Shown here: one piece after another, positions 1 to 12,500 of the stretch
How the letters are laid out: every line of letters begins with the position of its first letter
Position numbering within the stretch: the first letter of the stretch is position 1
Assembly: GCF_003672135.1 (NCBI RefSeq)
Contig: NC_039510.1
Location: forward strand, 9,858,001 to 9,922,000
Length of the DNA: 64,000 nucleotides
DNA from: Ooceraea biroi
Lineage: Eukaryota; Arthropoda; Insecta; Hymenoptera; Formicidae
Reading direction: 5' to 3'
Made by a program: the position numbers and the translations under genes
Notes under the pieces: model-generated
What the model saw: only the letters and a program-made list of their open reading frames with translations
Database searches by the model: none
Told to the model about the DNA's origin: nothing

Positions 1-3000
1 GAATCACTGTGAGTCAGACTTTGTATATCACTAAAAAAAAGAGAAACAGAAAACGCATCCTCATGCAACGATATTCCGAGAATGAAGTAAAAGGAAACTG
101 CTCGCCCGATGAAAAGATGAAGCCGAGAGGATGCGTGGATCTTATGTACCGCGTAAAGTGCGTATCGGATTGGCGATTGAGCATTGGAAATTGAGCGATG
201 GAAACGTTGTCTACAAAACATTTTGATTGATCGAATCGGGATCTCTAATGTGCGATTTTAATCTCCAATAGTCTATATTCAAAAGGCGTCTACAACGATA
301 AAAACGTCTCTAAAAGTAGCTTAAAAACCGCCTGATTGGCTGAGAAGTCACATTGACGGCGCTTTTATCGATAAAAGTGAATTGAGAATATGGGCCTTAA
401 TCTCCAATGAATAATCGGAATAGTCTGGGTTTACGGTTTATGTTTGGAACATCCTCAAGCAGAGCGGAGAGAGTGATTGGCTCGATGTGTCTACGGTTTA
501 GTACGTAACCGTTAGATTACAGGTGATCAATGGCACGCGAGCGCTGTTTGGACTGCACATGGTGATCTCTAAATGGCATGCAAGCGTTGCAACAGATATG
601 ATTGCTAGCTCTTTATGCTTATACGCTTTACAATCCTAGAGATGGCACGTGATTAATCGTGATGCGTAATGTCGGAAATTTGGCTCGTTATTAGTTGAAA
701 GTAGGCCGTCACTTTTAGGTCAGACAGTATTTATTCGGAAATCATTACGTTGGCCGACTTAGGACTCCAAGAGCGTCCTGCCGAACAACTTTTAAATCAT
801 GTGCAATTGATTTCTCTCAACTTCTGCGTAATACCCGAAGGATATTTTTCAAGCTGTGATCGAAAACTTATTGTATTATTTCGATAACATTCCAATAACG
901 AAGATAATCGAAATGTTTAAAGAATATCGAAAGAATTTCTTAATGAATCGTTAAAACATTTTCCGTTAAAACATTTTCATTTCATTGAAACGGATCCTAA
1001 TGAGTCCCCTAGTCGACTCATCGCGTGCCTGTTCAGTGGCGTATAGTAAGCGGCTTTAAATGCTATTTACGTGTATTCGCCACGATGCACATTAACGGCA
1101 TGTTAATGGCGCCGAGGAAAGAAAGGAAACAGTTTTTCGCATTCAAGGATTCTCGCGCCGCTTAATAGAAATTAATATACAGGTGTCTCAGAAATTCTGT
1201 TACGGTATACGACGCGTAAAAACGGGAAAAGAGCAAACCGTTGGATCATCCGGAGATAGAGACGTTGCATGTCATATCGAATTTTCGAAAAATAATTATC
1301 AGACTAAACAAACTCGCACGATAACTGACCTATGTTACTTTAATACGATGACATTTCAGCATAACAAGTATCTTCCATGTATCGTGCGTCGAGTAGCCAA
1401 CTCGTTTTCCGGAAAAAAGTGCTACAGCGAACTCTCGGATTGGCTGATAAGTTCATACGTAAGTACTTGTCGCTTATTACGACATGTTTTCTACAATTCA
1501 TCTTTGACACATGTGATAAAAGAGAATTCTCAATAAAACGATAACGATTAACACCGATAAAAAAATCAACAACGTACTTCTGCCATGTCTGGAAATTTCA
1601 CGAGAATATACGAACTTGTAGACCAGCCAGATCGGTCGGCTTCAGGGCGCAGTCGGAGAGTTCACCGAATCCGGAGAAGGAATAAAGGGAGTCAAGCGAG
1701 TTCGGCAAAAGGATGATGCTCCATGTTAGGAACCGGGTGTTCGAGCCGCAAGGAATTTCGAGGATTCGAAAGAGACGACGGTTTTACGGCTGCTTGGCAA
1801 CGAGGCCAGGCACCTAGCCAGACGAACCAGCCAGCGGCAACCGGAGGCGCCTGCCGCGGGTCCGACAATCCGTTGAGGTCAGAGCCCCTCTCACAAAGAA
1901 GGGCCCCTCCCTTGGCGCCCTCGAATGGTTATACAGGGTGTCTCTCCTCCGTTATACCAAAGCGCATCGACGCGTGATGGAACCGCTTGTCGCGTTTCGA
2001 AATTCGCTCGGCACGATCAGCTGATAATACCGCAAACGGATAGAAAAAAACATATTATCAGTAAAAAAAGAACCCTCTATCAACGTTATTTGCTCGCTAA
2101 GATCTACTTAGAAGAGAGATTTTTGTCAGCCCGTTGCTGCGCTCTGATCCAACAAGTTCGATATCGAGTTATGTGAAATTATTAAGTAATTTCGCTTTGA
2201 TAAAGTTAGTCAGGACGACTTGAAAATGATGAAGAAATCATAAAAATAGTGAATACGCGGTAATCCGGGGTAGATAAAGTGCTCAAAGGCACTGGAGACT
2301 AGTAAAACGTACCAAGTAGAACCTCCCTTAATAAATAAACTTCAATCATTTATTTTTGCGATATTTTATCGCCAACGAAAATCAGTATGCTATGCGAATT
2401 CGCGCCAAGCGACAAACGTGTGTCGCCCAAATTCGATTTCCGAATTCCGGCAGTGTCGAATTCAAGATTTTATTGCGACGAGTACGAGACGCTACGATGC
2501 CAATAATTGAATCACTTGTTAGCTCGCGACAGATAGTGACTATGATAAATAAAGTCAAGTTGAATCAAGGCTCAAACGCAGACGTGTAATGTTTTCTCAA
2601 TAGGGAAATCAACAGTGGTAGTAGCTTCGTACATATAATAGCAAGAGGGAGCTTGCTTTTTCACACGCACTGGACGTCTCAGCTTTAATTTGCAAATAGG
2701 AAATTCATTAATAATGAATGAGAGATAAGCAATTTCAGGGCACAAGGCCGAAATATAAATAGCTGTTACCCAGTCTCTAATTTAGGTAATGGCCATTCGT
2801 ATCTTCCGCTCGTATCGTTTTGATTACAATTATTAATAGTAATTTAATGAATTATTCTTGTATATAGGGGAATTTTAGCAATAATCGTTTATCGTTTAAT
2901 TTTTAAATTTTCGATCACAGCTTGCTATTTTGAAATAATGCTATCTCGGAGCAAGCTCCGAAGTTGTTTTATACACTTTTTTCATTGCGCATTGCGAACA

Positions 3001-3394
3001 GAATTTCGAGGTACGTCAGTCTAGTTTTGTCATGCCGTTAATTTCGTCATTTAGTGACCTATGACCGACTTTGCGACACACCAGAGCGACGAGATCTTTC
3101 GCACGCCACGCTGCAGCCGGTCCTAGTTTTGCATTCCGCAATCCGGCCGTTTTACGATCGCGTGCAGAAAAACGCGTTTATCGTCGTACGATCGTAAACA
3201 ATTTCAAGACTGTTGTTCCGCAAAATCGCGGACGTAAATGCTCTTTTACGGTGGAATTCTGTGAAGCGATAAGTGACGACTGCTTGCACATCGAGCGCGC
3301 GCGCGCGTGCAAGTCGACGCGTTTCTCTACAAAACTCGCACGCAAAAAAACACGTGGACAACGTGGTAAAATAAAAATTCAAAAAATAACTCAC
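1..3394. other. Non-coding, probably first intron of the gene begun at 3.4 kb
   Basis: I see no supported exon on either strand. The open frames here are short and lack splice context or family likeness. If the exon at 3395-3488 is real, this stretch is its first intron, over 3.3 kb long and running off the left edge. It holds a GC-rich patch around 1.7-1.98 kb and an alternating GC run near 3294-3310, just inside the presumed intron. Confidence 0.4.
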
Positions 3395-3488
3395 CCATAT
3401 GAGCCAGGTCGATGATCGGAATCTCGCACTTGCTGAGAAGAGTCTCGCAAGTCTGCGTGACGATGGGTGCGCTAGTGCAACAGCTCAT
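3395..3488 (-). CDS. First coding exon, likely 2-oxoglutarate/Fe(II) dioxygenase (partial)
   Basis: This minus-strand exon is too short for ordinary ORF calling. It opens with ATG at 3488-3486, runs 31 codons plus one base, and stops at a textbook donor (ATGG|GTGAGT, donor at 3394-3389). The peptide starts MSCCTSAPIVTQTCETLL and ends in KCEIPIIDLAHM. The IPIIDL signature is what the N-terminal DIOX_N region of isopenicillin-N-synthase-like 2-oxoglutarate/iron dioxygenases normally looks like (compare IPVIDL); this is family knowledge. The catalytic HxD...H motif would be in later exons, and I find none between 1 and 3394, so the rest should lie to the left of the window. The exon itself is well supported by frame and donor; the family call rests on a few residues and could be wrong. 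Confidence 0.5.
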
Positions 3489-6058
3489 CTTGGTAGTTGA
3501 ACGTTTTCTTGGAAATTGGTCGAATTCTTTTTACAGCGGATTGTTCCTCTTCTCTTCTTCTTTTTTTTCAGACTGCGATGCTCTCGAGAACTGACCACTC
3601 TCGACTTTCTCTCTCTCTCTCTTTCCTGCTCTTTCTTCTTACCCAAGATAGCGAGAGCAAAAAGATAAGCCACTTCACACTTGACGTGCTCTAGGCTCGA
3701 CTCCGACTCGACGGCCACCCGGTATAGGCGCTCACTGCAGGAAGACTCACTGGAATATCCAAGAGAAGATCATACTACACTATTGCACGCACGAATCTCG
3801 ATCGTTTTCCCACGCACGCGGATCGAAGTGACGGGCAAACGGTTCAGCGGTTCTGCTTATTTCTTTGTCATATGCAAAAAACGTATGCCGCGAAAATACA
3901 GCTGATTGTTAACGGTAGCCGTAAGAGACAAGTTTATTGTGCGGCTGGTGATGCAGCGAGTGGTATATGTGTCTACGGACTAGTGGGCACATGCTACGAC
4001 GGCGGAATGGCGGTCGGAAGCGATCGCGACAGTACGCACGCACAACCACAATTTTAAAACGAAACAACCGTACAATCGCGCGGTTGTTCGCGAACTGCCG
4101 AACGTGCCCATTCGAGCGTCGATCTTCTAAGCGCGCGCCGCGCGCTGCCGAGCCAGCCCGAGCGTTCCCGAACGCGCGGCGAGATCACCCGAGTGTCACA
4201 CTGTCACCATGGACGCGCGAGTACGAGACTCGACGTGAAGCACGGGAAATCAAGCAATAGGGGCGACTTATCTCTGCCTGTTTCTTCAAAGTAGTTCTGG
4301 TACACTGAAGCCGGTTCTATCCACATTGAGACAATGAAATCTGATTATTACATTTGCATTGGAAATCGTAATGGATTGCGCGTGATTATCGCGGATCAAT
4401 TGAATCGGATCTGGATGAAAGCGGTTGTTCAATCTGTCGTCGAAGTGAGTGAACTCTCTCTACAATAACATTGTGTTTATGTTGTTGATCAGACCCTCGC
4501 ATTGTTTGATTTTATGAGCTACTTCCTATAGTTCTCTCTTGTACTTCTCTCTTGAAGTATGTTCTATTTAAACGACATACTGATCGAAAGAATTTCGCTA
4601 CGCGAAATCAAAATATAGCCAATCTATCGGCTTGTGTTTGTTTTCTCAAAGTGTCTGGTAGGAAAGTCTGTTGCGGAACAATGACGTCTTGTTATTATTC
4701 TCATAATGTTTGTTATGAAAGTTTTTCCCTGTACTTTTACATCGAACATGATTTTCCTTCAAAGAATTTCTAAAGATATTCATTTTACGTTTAAAGCGTA
4801 ATATCTAATTTTCTATAATTGTACTGTGCTTTTATCGCGTTACTTTTAGTATTTTACCATAAGTCATAAACCTAGTTTGCGATTAATGGTCTTTTCAGAT
4901 AGAACTGTATTTTCAGCTTGTGAAACCGCCAATGAAATGCAATAAGAGAAGCAAGTGCATTCACGAGACGTCACCAGTTCTATTACAGTCTCTGGTTCAT
5001 AGAAGAAGCACGGTAAGATTAGCACAGGGGAAATACCTGCAGATTAATGTATATCAAATACCATGGATGACTTTCATCACAGTCGAAGATTATCGCTTTG
5101 CATTCTCAGTAATCATATAATACATCAGCTTATATTAATATATTCAGCATAATGAATGGAAAAAAGAATTGAGTAACGTTAATTATCGACCATTTCAAGC
5201 AGAACGAGTATGACATAATTATTCGTAACAGATACATGCAAATTACTACGAATGAATAAAACATATAATACATACAGTGACACACATCAAAAGTATAACA
5301 AAATTATATTAACGACAAAATATTATTAATTAAATAAAGTGACATCGTAAGCAGTGAGAATTTGCACGTGAAATAATATCAGAAAATATGGAAATGACTG
5401 TGGCTGTGGTACAAACCTAATAAACAGGTATGGATTCAATTACAAGTACTTGGACGATGTTAATGACGACGTCATCGTTGTCGTTCGGTGTTTTGAACTG
5501 AACTGAGCTATGTCGATCCTGAATTTCAGACTGGAAACTTACTTGCCCCCACCCAGATCATTGTCTGCCGACACGACTTACCTCTAATTGTAGCAATTAG
5601 TATTTTGTCGTTGTCAACGTGCTTTGTTCGAAAGAGTCAGCGCTCTACTTATTATGAGAATCCGTAGATTATTAGCACGACAGCTCAGCATGTGCATTTA
5701 TTGGGAATATACTTTACGGATATTCTGTGTTCCTCGTGAACGCTGGGTTTAATTCTTGCAGCCTGCAATGTGCCATAAAATAAAGTACCGTTTCGTTATT
5801 TTCATTTTTGTACATGTGAGTAACAGTTTCATCAATTATAAACTGTCACGTTATATAATTCTATTTAAAACAATTTCTACTTGAAGAAATATCTACGAAT
5901 TCTTTGTTTTTTTTTTATTTCGTCATAGTTGTAATGCAATAAATAATTTTATATAAAAATAACTACACTAAAGAAAATAATTTGATTTGTCAATAATGCC
6001 TATTATCTTTATAAAAAGATTCTTTTCTTACAAATTTCCGTGTCTCAGAACATAACAG
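3489..6058. other. Intergenic region with upstream region of the 3.4-kb exon
   Basis: No supported gene. The 3.5-4.25 kb part is relatively GC- and CpG-rich and contains a CT-rich tract at about 3597-3625, fitting a promoter or 5' UTR of the minus-strand exon at 3395-3488. From 4.3 kb on, the DNA becomes AT-rich with no recognisable coding sequence. Confidence 0.4.
5914..5919 (-). terminator. Candidate poly(A) signal of the tetraspanin locus
   Basis: TTTATT on the plus strand reads AATAAA on the minus strand, about 140 bases downstream of the stop codon of the tetraspanin tail exon. The neighbourhood is T-rich, so chance occurrence is possible. Confidence 0.3.
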
Positions 6059-7259
6059 TTATATTTGGTTGTAGGCAATTTGACTTTTCGGTTTTCTTTG
6101 GTGCAAACAATGGTTCGTGAACAATGAACATGTATTTTGCCTTCTGTGACATTTCTTAACTAGAGGAAGTCGGCAAACAGAAGTCCTTGGAGATGCGTTT
6201 ATAATAGTGAATGGCACAGCGGGATATTTTTCATGAGAAGAGGATGTTTGAACAGGTATAATTTTCGAAATCATCTGTGACAATAGAGAGAGATAGACAG
6301 TTATTTAAACTACTAAAAGAATAATTTGCCTTAGCAGAAAAAAAAACAGAAGTATTCTATTTTATTTTACAAAAATATATTAATTTGATAATTATATATT
6401 TTTCCAAAAGTCGATTCAAAACTTTAATTCCTTTTAATTATTAAGTTTATTTTTCGGAGGCATTTGATGCACGTAGATACATTAAGCAAGAAAACGCACT
6501 CTGGTAATTAAAAATCTTAATAACACTTGTGTAATAATTAAAGTGCCAGTCATGACGTAAGCCACTATGACGATTCTGAGAAGAATGGGGCTGATGACTT
6601 CGACGCAACCGTTCACGTTAATCGTTTTATCATCCGTCATCTCTGCATGTATACAAGGTGCCGTGACGCGCAAGTTGCAGCAGCTGAAAAAGGTACGCCG
6701 CGATACCTGTAATCCTCATCCGAGATTCTGCTTTGCGTCGCCATTTCTTCTTGAGACGCATAGTCCACTTTCTTGGCAAAAATAACGTCTCGTATTGCAT
6801 ACATTTTTTCTATCCACTTTCTCTTGAAAAGAGAAACACATTGAAAGTTTACCTGCCAATCGAAGAGAAACCAATCGGCATAAGAGGTGTGACCGCAGCA
6901 CTGTAACATGAATTGGATCTCATCGATCATAGAGATTTGTACGATGCCGCACTGATATACAACTGTATTGAAGCAATGAAAGCATCAACCAGAGCATATT
7001 ACTTGCATATGGTGCGGATTGTTATAAGGGCGCAGGATAATCCCAAGGTCACATCCATCAGAGTGAAAGCAACTGGCTGAGAGCCGCCTGCAAAATAAAT
7101 TACCTGCCATTCCGCGAGTATTTCCAATGAAAGCACGAGGAGACGTTTTGCCTCAAAAACGGCTAATGTGAAAGCCACACCATAAACGAACTTTACTTCC
7201 CATCCACAGATACAGTTTATCCTCTTGTAGTAGGACAGACTGCCATCGTCTTCTGTCAT
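6059..7259 (-). pseudogene. Peripherin/RDS-like tetraspanin, apparently broken
   Basis: A tetraspanin on the minus strand. Coding block 1 (7259-7003, ATG at 7259) starts MTEDDGSLSYYKRINCICGW and carries two hydrophobic spans resembling TM1 and TM2, ending GLSCALITIRTIC. Block 2 (6962-6500) has the second extracellular loop: QFMLQCCGHTSYADWF (CCG motif), then YRGVPFS followed by CCNLRVTAPCIH, the VPFSCCN...PCI signature of the peripherin/ROM1 branch, then NVNGC and TM4. A tail exon (6274-6059) follows a good acceptor and joins in phase 0 from a donor at 6499. Two defects are visible. VPFS and CCN are in different frames because a T run at 6687-6691 is two bases too long. The roughly 75 residues holding TM3 are absent, since blocks 1 and 2 are only 40 bases apart. 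I therefore call it a pseudogene; an assembly error could explain the first defect but not easily the second. Confidence 0.65.
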
Positions 7260-9241
7260 TCACAATGACTGTATGATGCCGTGCCTATTTTATTTACAGT
7301 CACTCTGCTTCTGTTTTATTTTTCCTTTGAATATTTTATGCATGCAGAACAAAATAAAACAAAACATATTCAAAAATTGGAACTTGTAACGGTATTTTGT
7401 TTTACGAGAATTATTTCACTAAATTCGTATTTGTAGAGCAATAAAATTCATGTGCAAATTAGTTCGAGTTGCTCATAGGTAATGAAGTATCTGACGTAGT
7501 TTTTACATTCTACAGTTACAATCATGCTGCTTAACAATAACGTCCTCGTGTTAACACTATTTCGCAATGTCAAACTATTGTCGATGTGTCGCAGTTGCTT
7601 TGTGCGCTGTTCATTAATCATCAGTTGTGCATACCGGATGATGTGTATAAAGGGAAAAATTGTTTTGACGAGGTACAATTAGACGTGCCGGGACTGTAAT
7701 TGACGTGACGTACAAATAGGTCATATTTGCGTACACATGTCGCATGCACGTGTCCTGAAGAAAATATTACAAAGTTGCGCAAGAGAGAGATAATTATTAT
7801 TGTTATTTAAAATATGCATTATATGTTATGTATTATATACATTACTATCACTTATTGCAGATTTGCAGCATTATAAACATTCATTAATGATACATTCCAT
7901 TTATGTAATCGTAAAACCATTAATTGACGCAATAAGTAAAATATAGATAATAAAAATTGACTTATGATTCAATTCGGATACATACTTTGAGATACAGCTA
8001 TTAAAATAAATATTTAACTGAATAATTTTCATTATTATCATATAATAAAGAATAATAAAATTAAAAAAAGAAATTTTATTCAACGAAAAAATAATACATT
8101 ATAAATTTGTTACTTATAGATAGATATATACATGAATACAAAAGGTTTGTCTTGTTGATAATGTCCTAAATTTACAATAAATTATTATTAAACGCATTAT
8201 GCAGCAGGTAAAATTTTCAATCTAGCTTGCATATAATGCAGCACGCGAAATATACCGTCTTAAAACAGTGCTTAATAATGCAACCTAATATTTTTTTAAT
8301 AAATACTTAACTCTAATATTTAGAGTTAGATTAACATCAACCGTGTGATTGACAGAGTCAAGACCAACTTTAAGATCATCAAAGTTTGACCTTCCGTTTT
8401 GTGGATGGTGGAAACGAATACTTACCGGCAGGCATCGCTATAACGGGATAATGTTCTGGATATTTTAGAAAGAAATTTATGGTTATATGGTCCTATAAAA
8501 TATAAAACATACAACGTAAAGCACGTTTAACGTTGATGATCCATCTTTGTCTTCGCTTGCTGTTATCGATATCCTGCTATTTTGATATTTAAGATCAATG
8601 TAATATATATTAACAAATTGTATCATTCAAACAACATAAAAATATGTAGTAAATAATTTCCTCTGAATATTTACGTTGTTTGAAAAATATTTTAATTTTA
8701 TGATTAATACAACTAAATATACCGTAGTCAAATATTGTTTTCATCTTCAGGTACTACATATTCATGTTAAATATTCTAATTTGATCTGGTTTACTAAACT
8801 GCTGTACCTAAGGCACATCAATTATATGTATAAAACTATAACAATTGTATCGTTATACAAGTCTAATTACGTATAACAAAAACATTGTTCATAAAGTTGT
8901 AAGATATATTTTTAATATACTATTTATTTTTGCAAGAATATGCAACATGAATATTTACATTTCTCTTTTATGTTTGATTATGGTTCTTGTAATACTAATT
9001 TATTTCCCTGTGTTAATATCTTTAACAAACATAATTTATAAATATTTATAAAATATAGAACATTTAAAAATGGATAGCTATAATTTTTCAGTAAAACTCG
9101 CTTTATCATTACCCTATACATGCACATAAAATATTTATGCACGCATGACCATATCATACATGGTTTCTATCTCCACTGTCTCTGGTAATCTTTTGTAATT
9201 TTTTTTAAATTGATATTTCTTCTGTAGTTTTGACTGAATAT
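7260..9241. other. AT-rich intergenic region
   Basis: Lies between the tetraspanin start and the 3' end of the DUF2236 gene, so it would hold the former's promoter and the latter's 3' UTR. It is strongly AT-rich, with no coding sequence I can support. One copy of a dispersed repeat lies at about 8985-9071. Confidence 0.4.
8985..9071 (+). repeat. Dispersed direct repeat, copy 1
   Basis: Around 80 bases closely match 10497-10596 in the same orientation. The shared core includes GTGTTAATATCTT, AACAAACAT, TTATAAATATTTATAAA and ACATTTAAAAA. The two copies lie on either side of exons 4 and 5 of the DUF2236 gene. No terminal inverted repeats or coding capacity are visible, so the class is unknown. 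Confidence 0.6.
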
Positions 9242-9474
9242 TCAATCAAAATGTTTGTGGAAGATATTAATATATGCATATTCCTTTCCAAAGCGCCAAT
9301 AAGCAGGTAAAGAATAGTTTTGTAATATGATAATCGAAAATCGCATTAGGCCATTAAAGAATGCACGGAAAACTGGAGACCACCAAGCATTAGGTCGCAT
9401 TAAGTATTTAAGTACGAAGTCTTGAAGTGTGAACAAGTACCAGCTGTAAAACGGCATATTCGAAGTATCTGAAA

Positions 9475-9512
<38 letters not shown>

Positions 9513-12500
9513 GTAATAAATAATTTGTTTTAGAGCTATTATTCCTTATATTCAAAATTAAAATTTATTTTTTGATGACACTTTATTTTTATAAGTTTCA
9601 TTAGCTTCATAAAATGTAAAAATTTTACACATATTTCAAAATATTACCTATTTTAATAAAATGATTGTTGTTAATTGCAGATAAAGAGGCCAAGTGATAT
9701 GTAAATGTAGTGAACGCTATTGGTTCGATGTTAAAATTGATAGGCCAGAGAGACTCCAGCATCACACGGCCCATCTCATCAAGATGTTTATTCTTTTTTG
9801 CCATGGATGGCAGAAACACCTCTTCTAATACTCTTCGGCAAAGAAGGCGACACTCTTCAACTGTTCCCGTGCAAAGATTAAATCTAGAAGAATAGATATT
9901 CATAAATTAAAGGAACCTGCGATGTAAGTACATCTTTAAAGTCTATCTTAAAAATATAAATATGTAAGATATGTACAAAATATTTGAAAAAGCTTTGTAT
10001 TTTACGTAGTTAAGGTCCGAAAGTTTCCAGCACAAACATGTTAGAATAAGAATGAACAGATCTAACTCCGTCAATCGCCCACCCTATGTTTTGTTGCACT
10101 GCAGTTACAATTTTACGGCTCTAGTACTCACCAATAGCACTCCAGTTAGTGTCGCAAATAGAAGAGGTATTGCCCAATATTTTAAAAGGTTTAAACTTGA
10201 GTATCGCGCGGTCATCAAATTTTTAACGAAAGAAGGCGAAAGTCCGACAGAAATTAAACAGAAGTCGAATCTGCATGGAGAAAATTTACAAGTGATGAAG
10301 AAATTATTTCTTCAATTGTAGACCATTTTAAGGATAAAAATTCAGATTATTTTTTCAGTAGTATAGAAAAGTTAATTAGCCGTTCTAAACAATGTATTGA
10401 AATAAAGGATGATTATATTGAAAAATAAAAATTATTGTTTGATTATTATCTCTTTAATACCATTAGGCCAGAAACTTTTGGACCTTACTTATATTATTGC
10501 TCGATATACGTAATCTATTTCCCCGTGTTAATATCTTCAACAAACATCATTATTTATAAATATTTATAAAGTCTAAAACATTTAAAAACATTAAGAAAAA
10601 AACTATTGACAATAGTTTGCTTATGTTTCTATTTTCTTATTTTATTATAGAAAGAAAAGAAAGGGAAACAAAGGTACAAACTTGTCGTCCATCCCAAGCA
10701 TGCTTCCAATTACCCTCCAGAGATGCACTACACCTTCCATTTCCTCGTCAGTGGTACTCACTCCCAGGTAATCGCCATTTACCATTGTGAATCCCACAAA
10801 TCCGAATTGAGCGAGTGCCATATCTAATTGTGTTGGTCTGTGAACATTAGCCTCGGTGCTTCTTTTGAATGCGACGCAATGCTTTCTCCGCACAATTTTC
10901 AATGATTCCAAGAATCTATAATATATTTATGATAGCTATATATATATATATATATAGAACATCTATCTAAAGAAAATATAGAAATACATTTTTGTAGTAT
11001 ATGAACGTTATTAAATACAGTGTATAAATATTAAAGAAGCATATATTTTAATATCGAAAATTATATTCATCATTATTATTTAAAGCTTATTGTTAGTTCA
11101 ATTCGATTTTTTAAATATCGACAAAATATAAATTATGTATTCTAACAGTTTGTACAAATTTATTTCTTACTAGCTCATTGTTTCTTACTTTAGTTTCTTA
11201 AATGATATTTTTGTTATCTAATCACTTTTACTAGAGTTTTACTCACTTGTTGGGTTTTTCATTGGGATTCTTTTCGTGCCATACAAATGTATGAAGAATC
11301 GTCGATGCGTATCTACGATATGCCAAACAAGGAGTGCCACTTTGTTTGGTGAACATAATTACATCTAATATGGTCGGAATGGACAGGAGAGATACCAGAC
11401 CGCAAAGTTTCGCAATCATCATCGAGAATACATTATTATAAAAGGTTTGCTGACCGAGCCGAAACTTCTTTTCATCGTAGAATGGTGGAAGTTCCGGTTT
11501 GATCCATTCGAAACTCATTGGTGTTTCGGCACCTTCTTTAAGAAGAATACGTAACCGTTTCTCCACCACATCTGAAAGTTAATCGGATTATGTTTTCTGT
11601 TAGCTAAAAATACATATATATAAATTGTTTCAGAAAAAATATAAAAAACTTTTACAAAAAGCAATGAGATCACACTAAAAAAAAACCTCACAGAGGTTTG
11701 AAATTTTTACATTTTAATTTCATTTTACTGGTAGTTCATATATATCTTTTACACACACATACACTCCTGAAATAAATCCTGAAATAATACTTAAATCGTC
11801 GAATTATGTGGCACGATCAGCGATTTTCAAAGTCATGTTTGGCGGAACAAGAGAACGCATGTAAACGATGTCGTATACGTATACGAACAATTTGCTTAAA
11901 CGTGCCTCGCATATAGAAAGATCAAAATCAATGTTTACATCCGCGCATTCGCACGTGACAAATCCGAAAAGTTCGAAGTTTAGAGTGACTTAATATATGT
12001 CTCACGTAATCATGTATGACAAGACACAATTGCTTGTCATATTGTCAAGAGATATATGTATAATCTCAATGTTGTAAGAATAATTATTTTATTATTTAAA
12101 TGCTTCTATATTCTATATTATTCTATATTAATACTTCTATATTATTTCGAACAATATATATTCTACTTATTTTTTTACTTGTTCTACTAGAAATTTTATT
12201 TTTCTAATTGTACGTTAATATTCAAAAAATTTTATGTTATGTCATTTAGAGAAATATTATGTGCGAGTATCACAATTAGTATTTGACCATGGAATGAGAA
12301 GATTGCTTTCGCTGCATACGTGAATCGTTCCATGTAGCTGCGTAATGTTTCAACAGAGTAAGTGTGTGTCCTACATATTACAAGTAAAGAAGAACTGGAA
12401 ATCTTGAAGCGTACGTGACAAGATATGCTAGCCAAATCAAATTCTCTGATTATTTAAACAATTTGCGTTACTTATATAATGTTTTTAGAAAGAGATCAAC

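Noticed and set aside
6823..6852. GT...AG segment after DWQ in the tetraspanin
   Set aside because: Only 30 bases and in frame; too short to be an intron, so it is read as coding.
12232..12435. 67-codon minus-strand frame in DUF2236 intron 1
   Set aside because: No recognised family and no phase-consistent join to exons 1 or 2, which already join directly.
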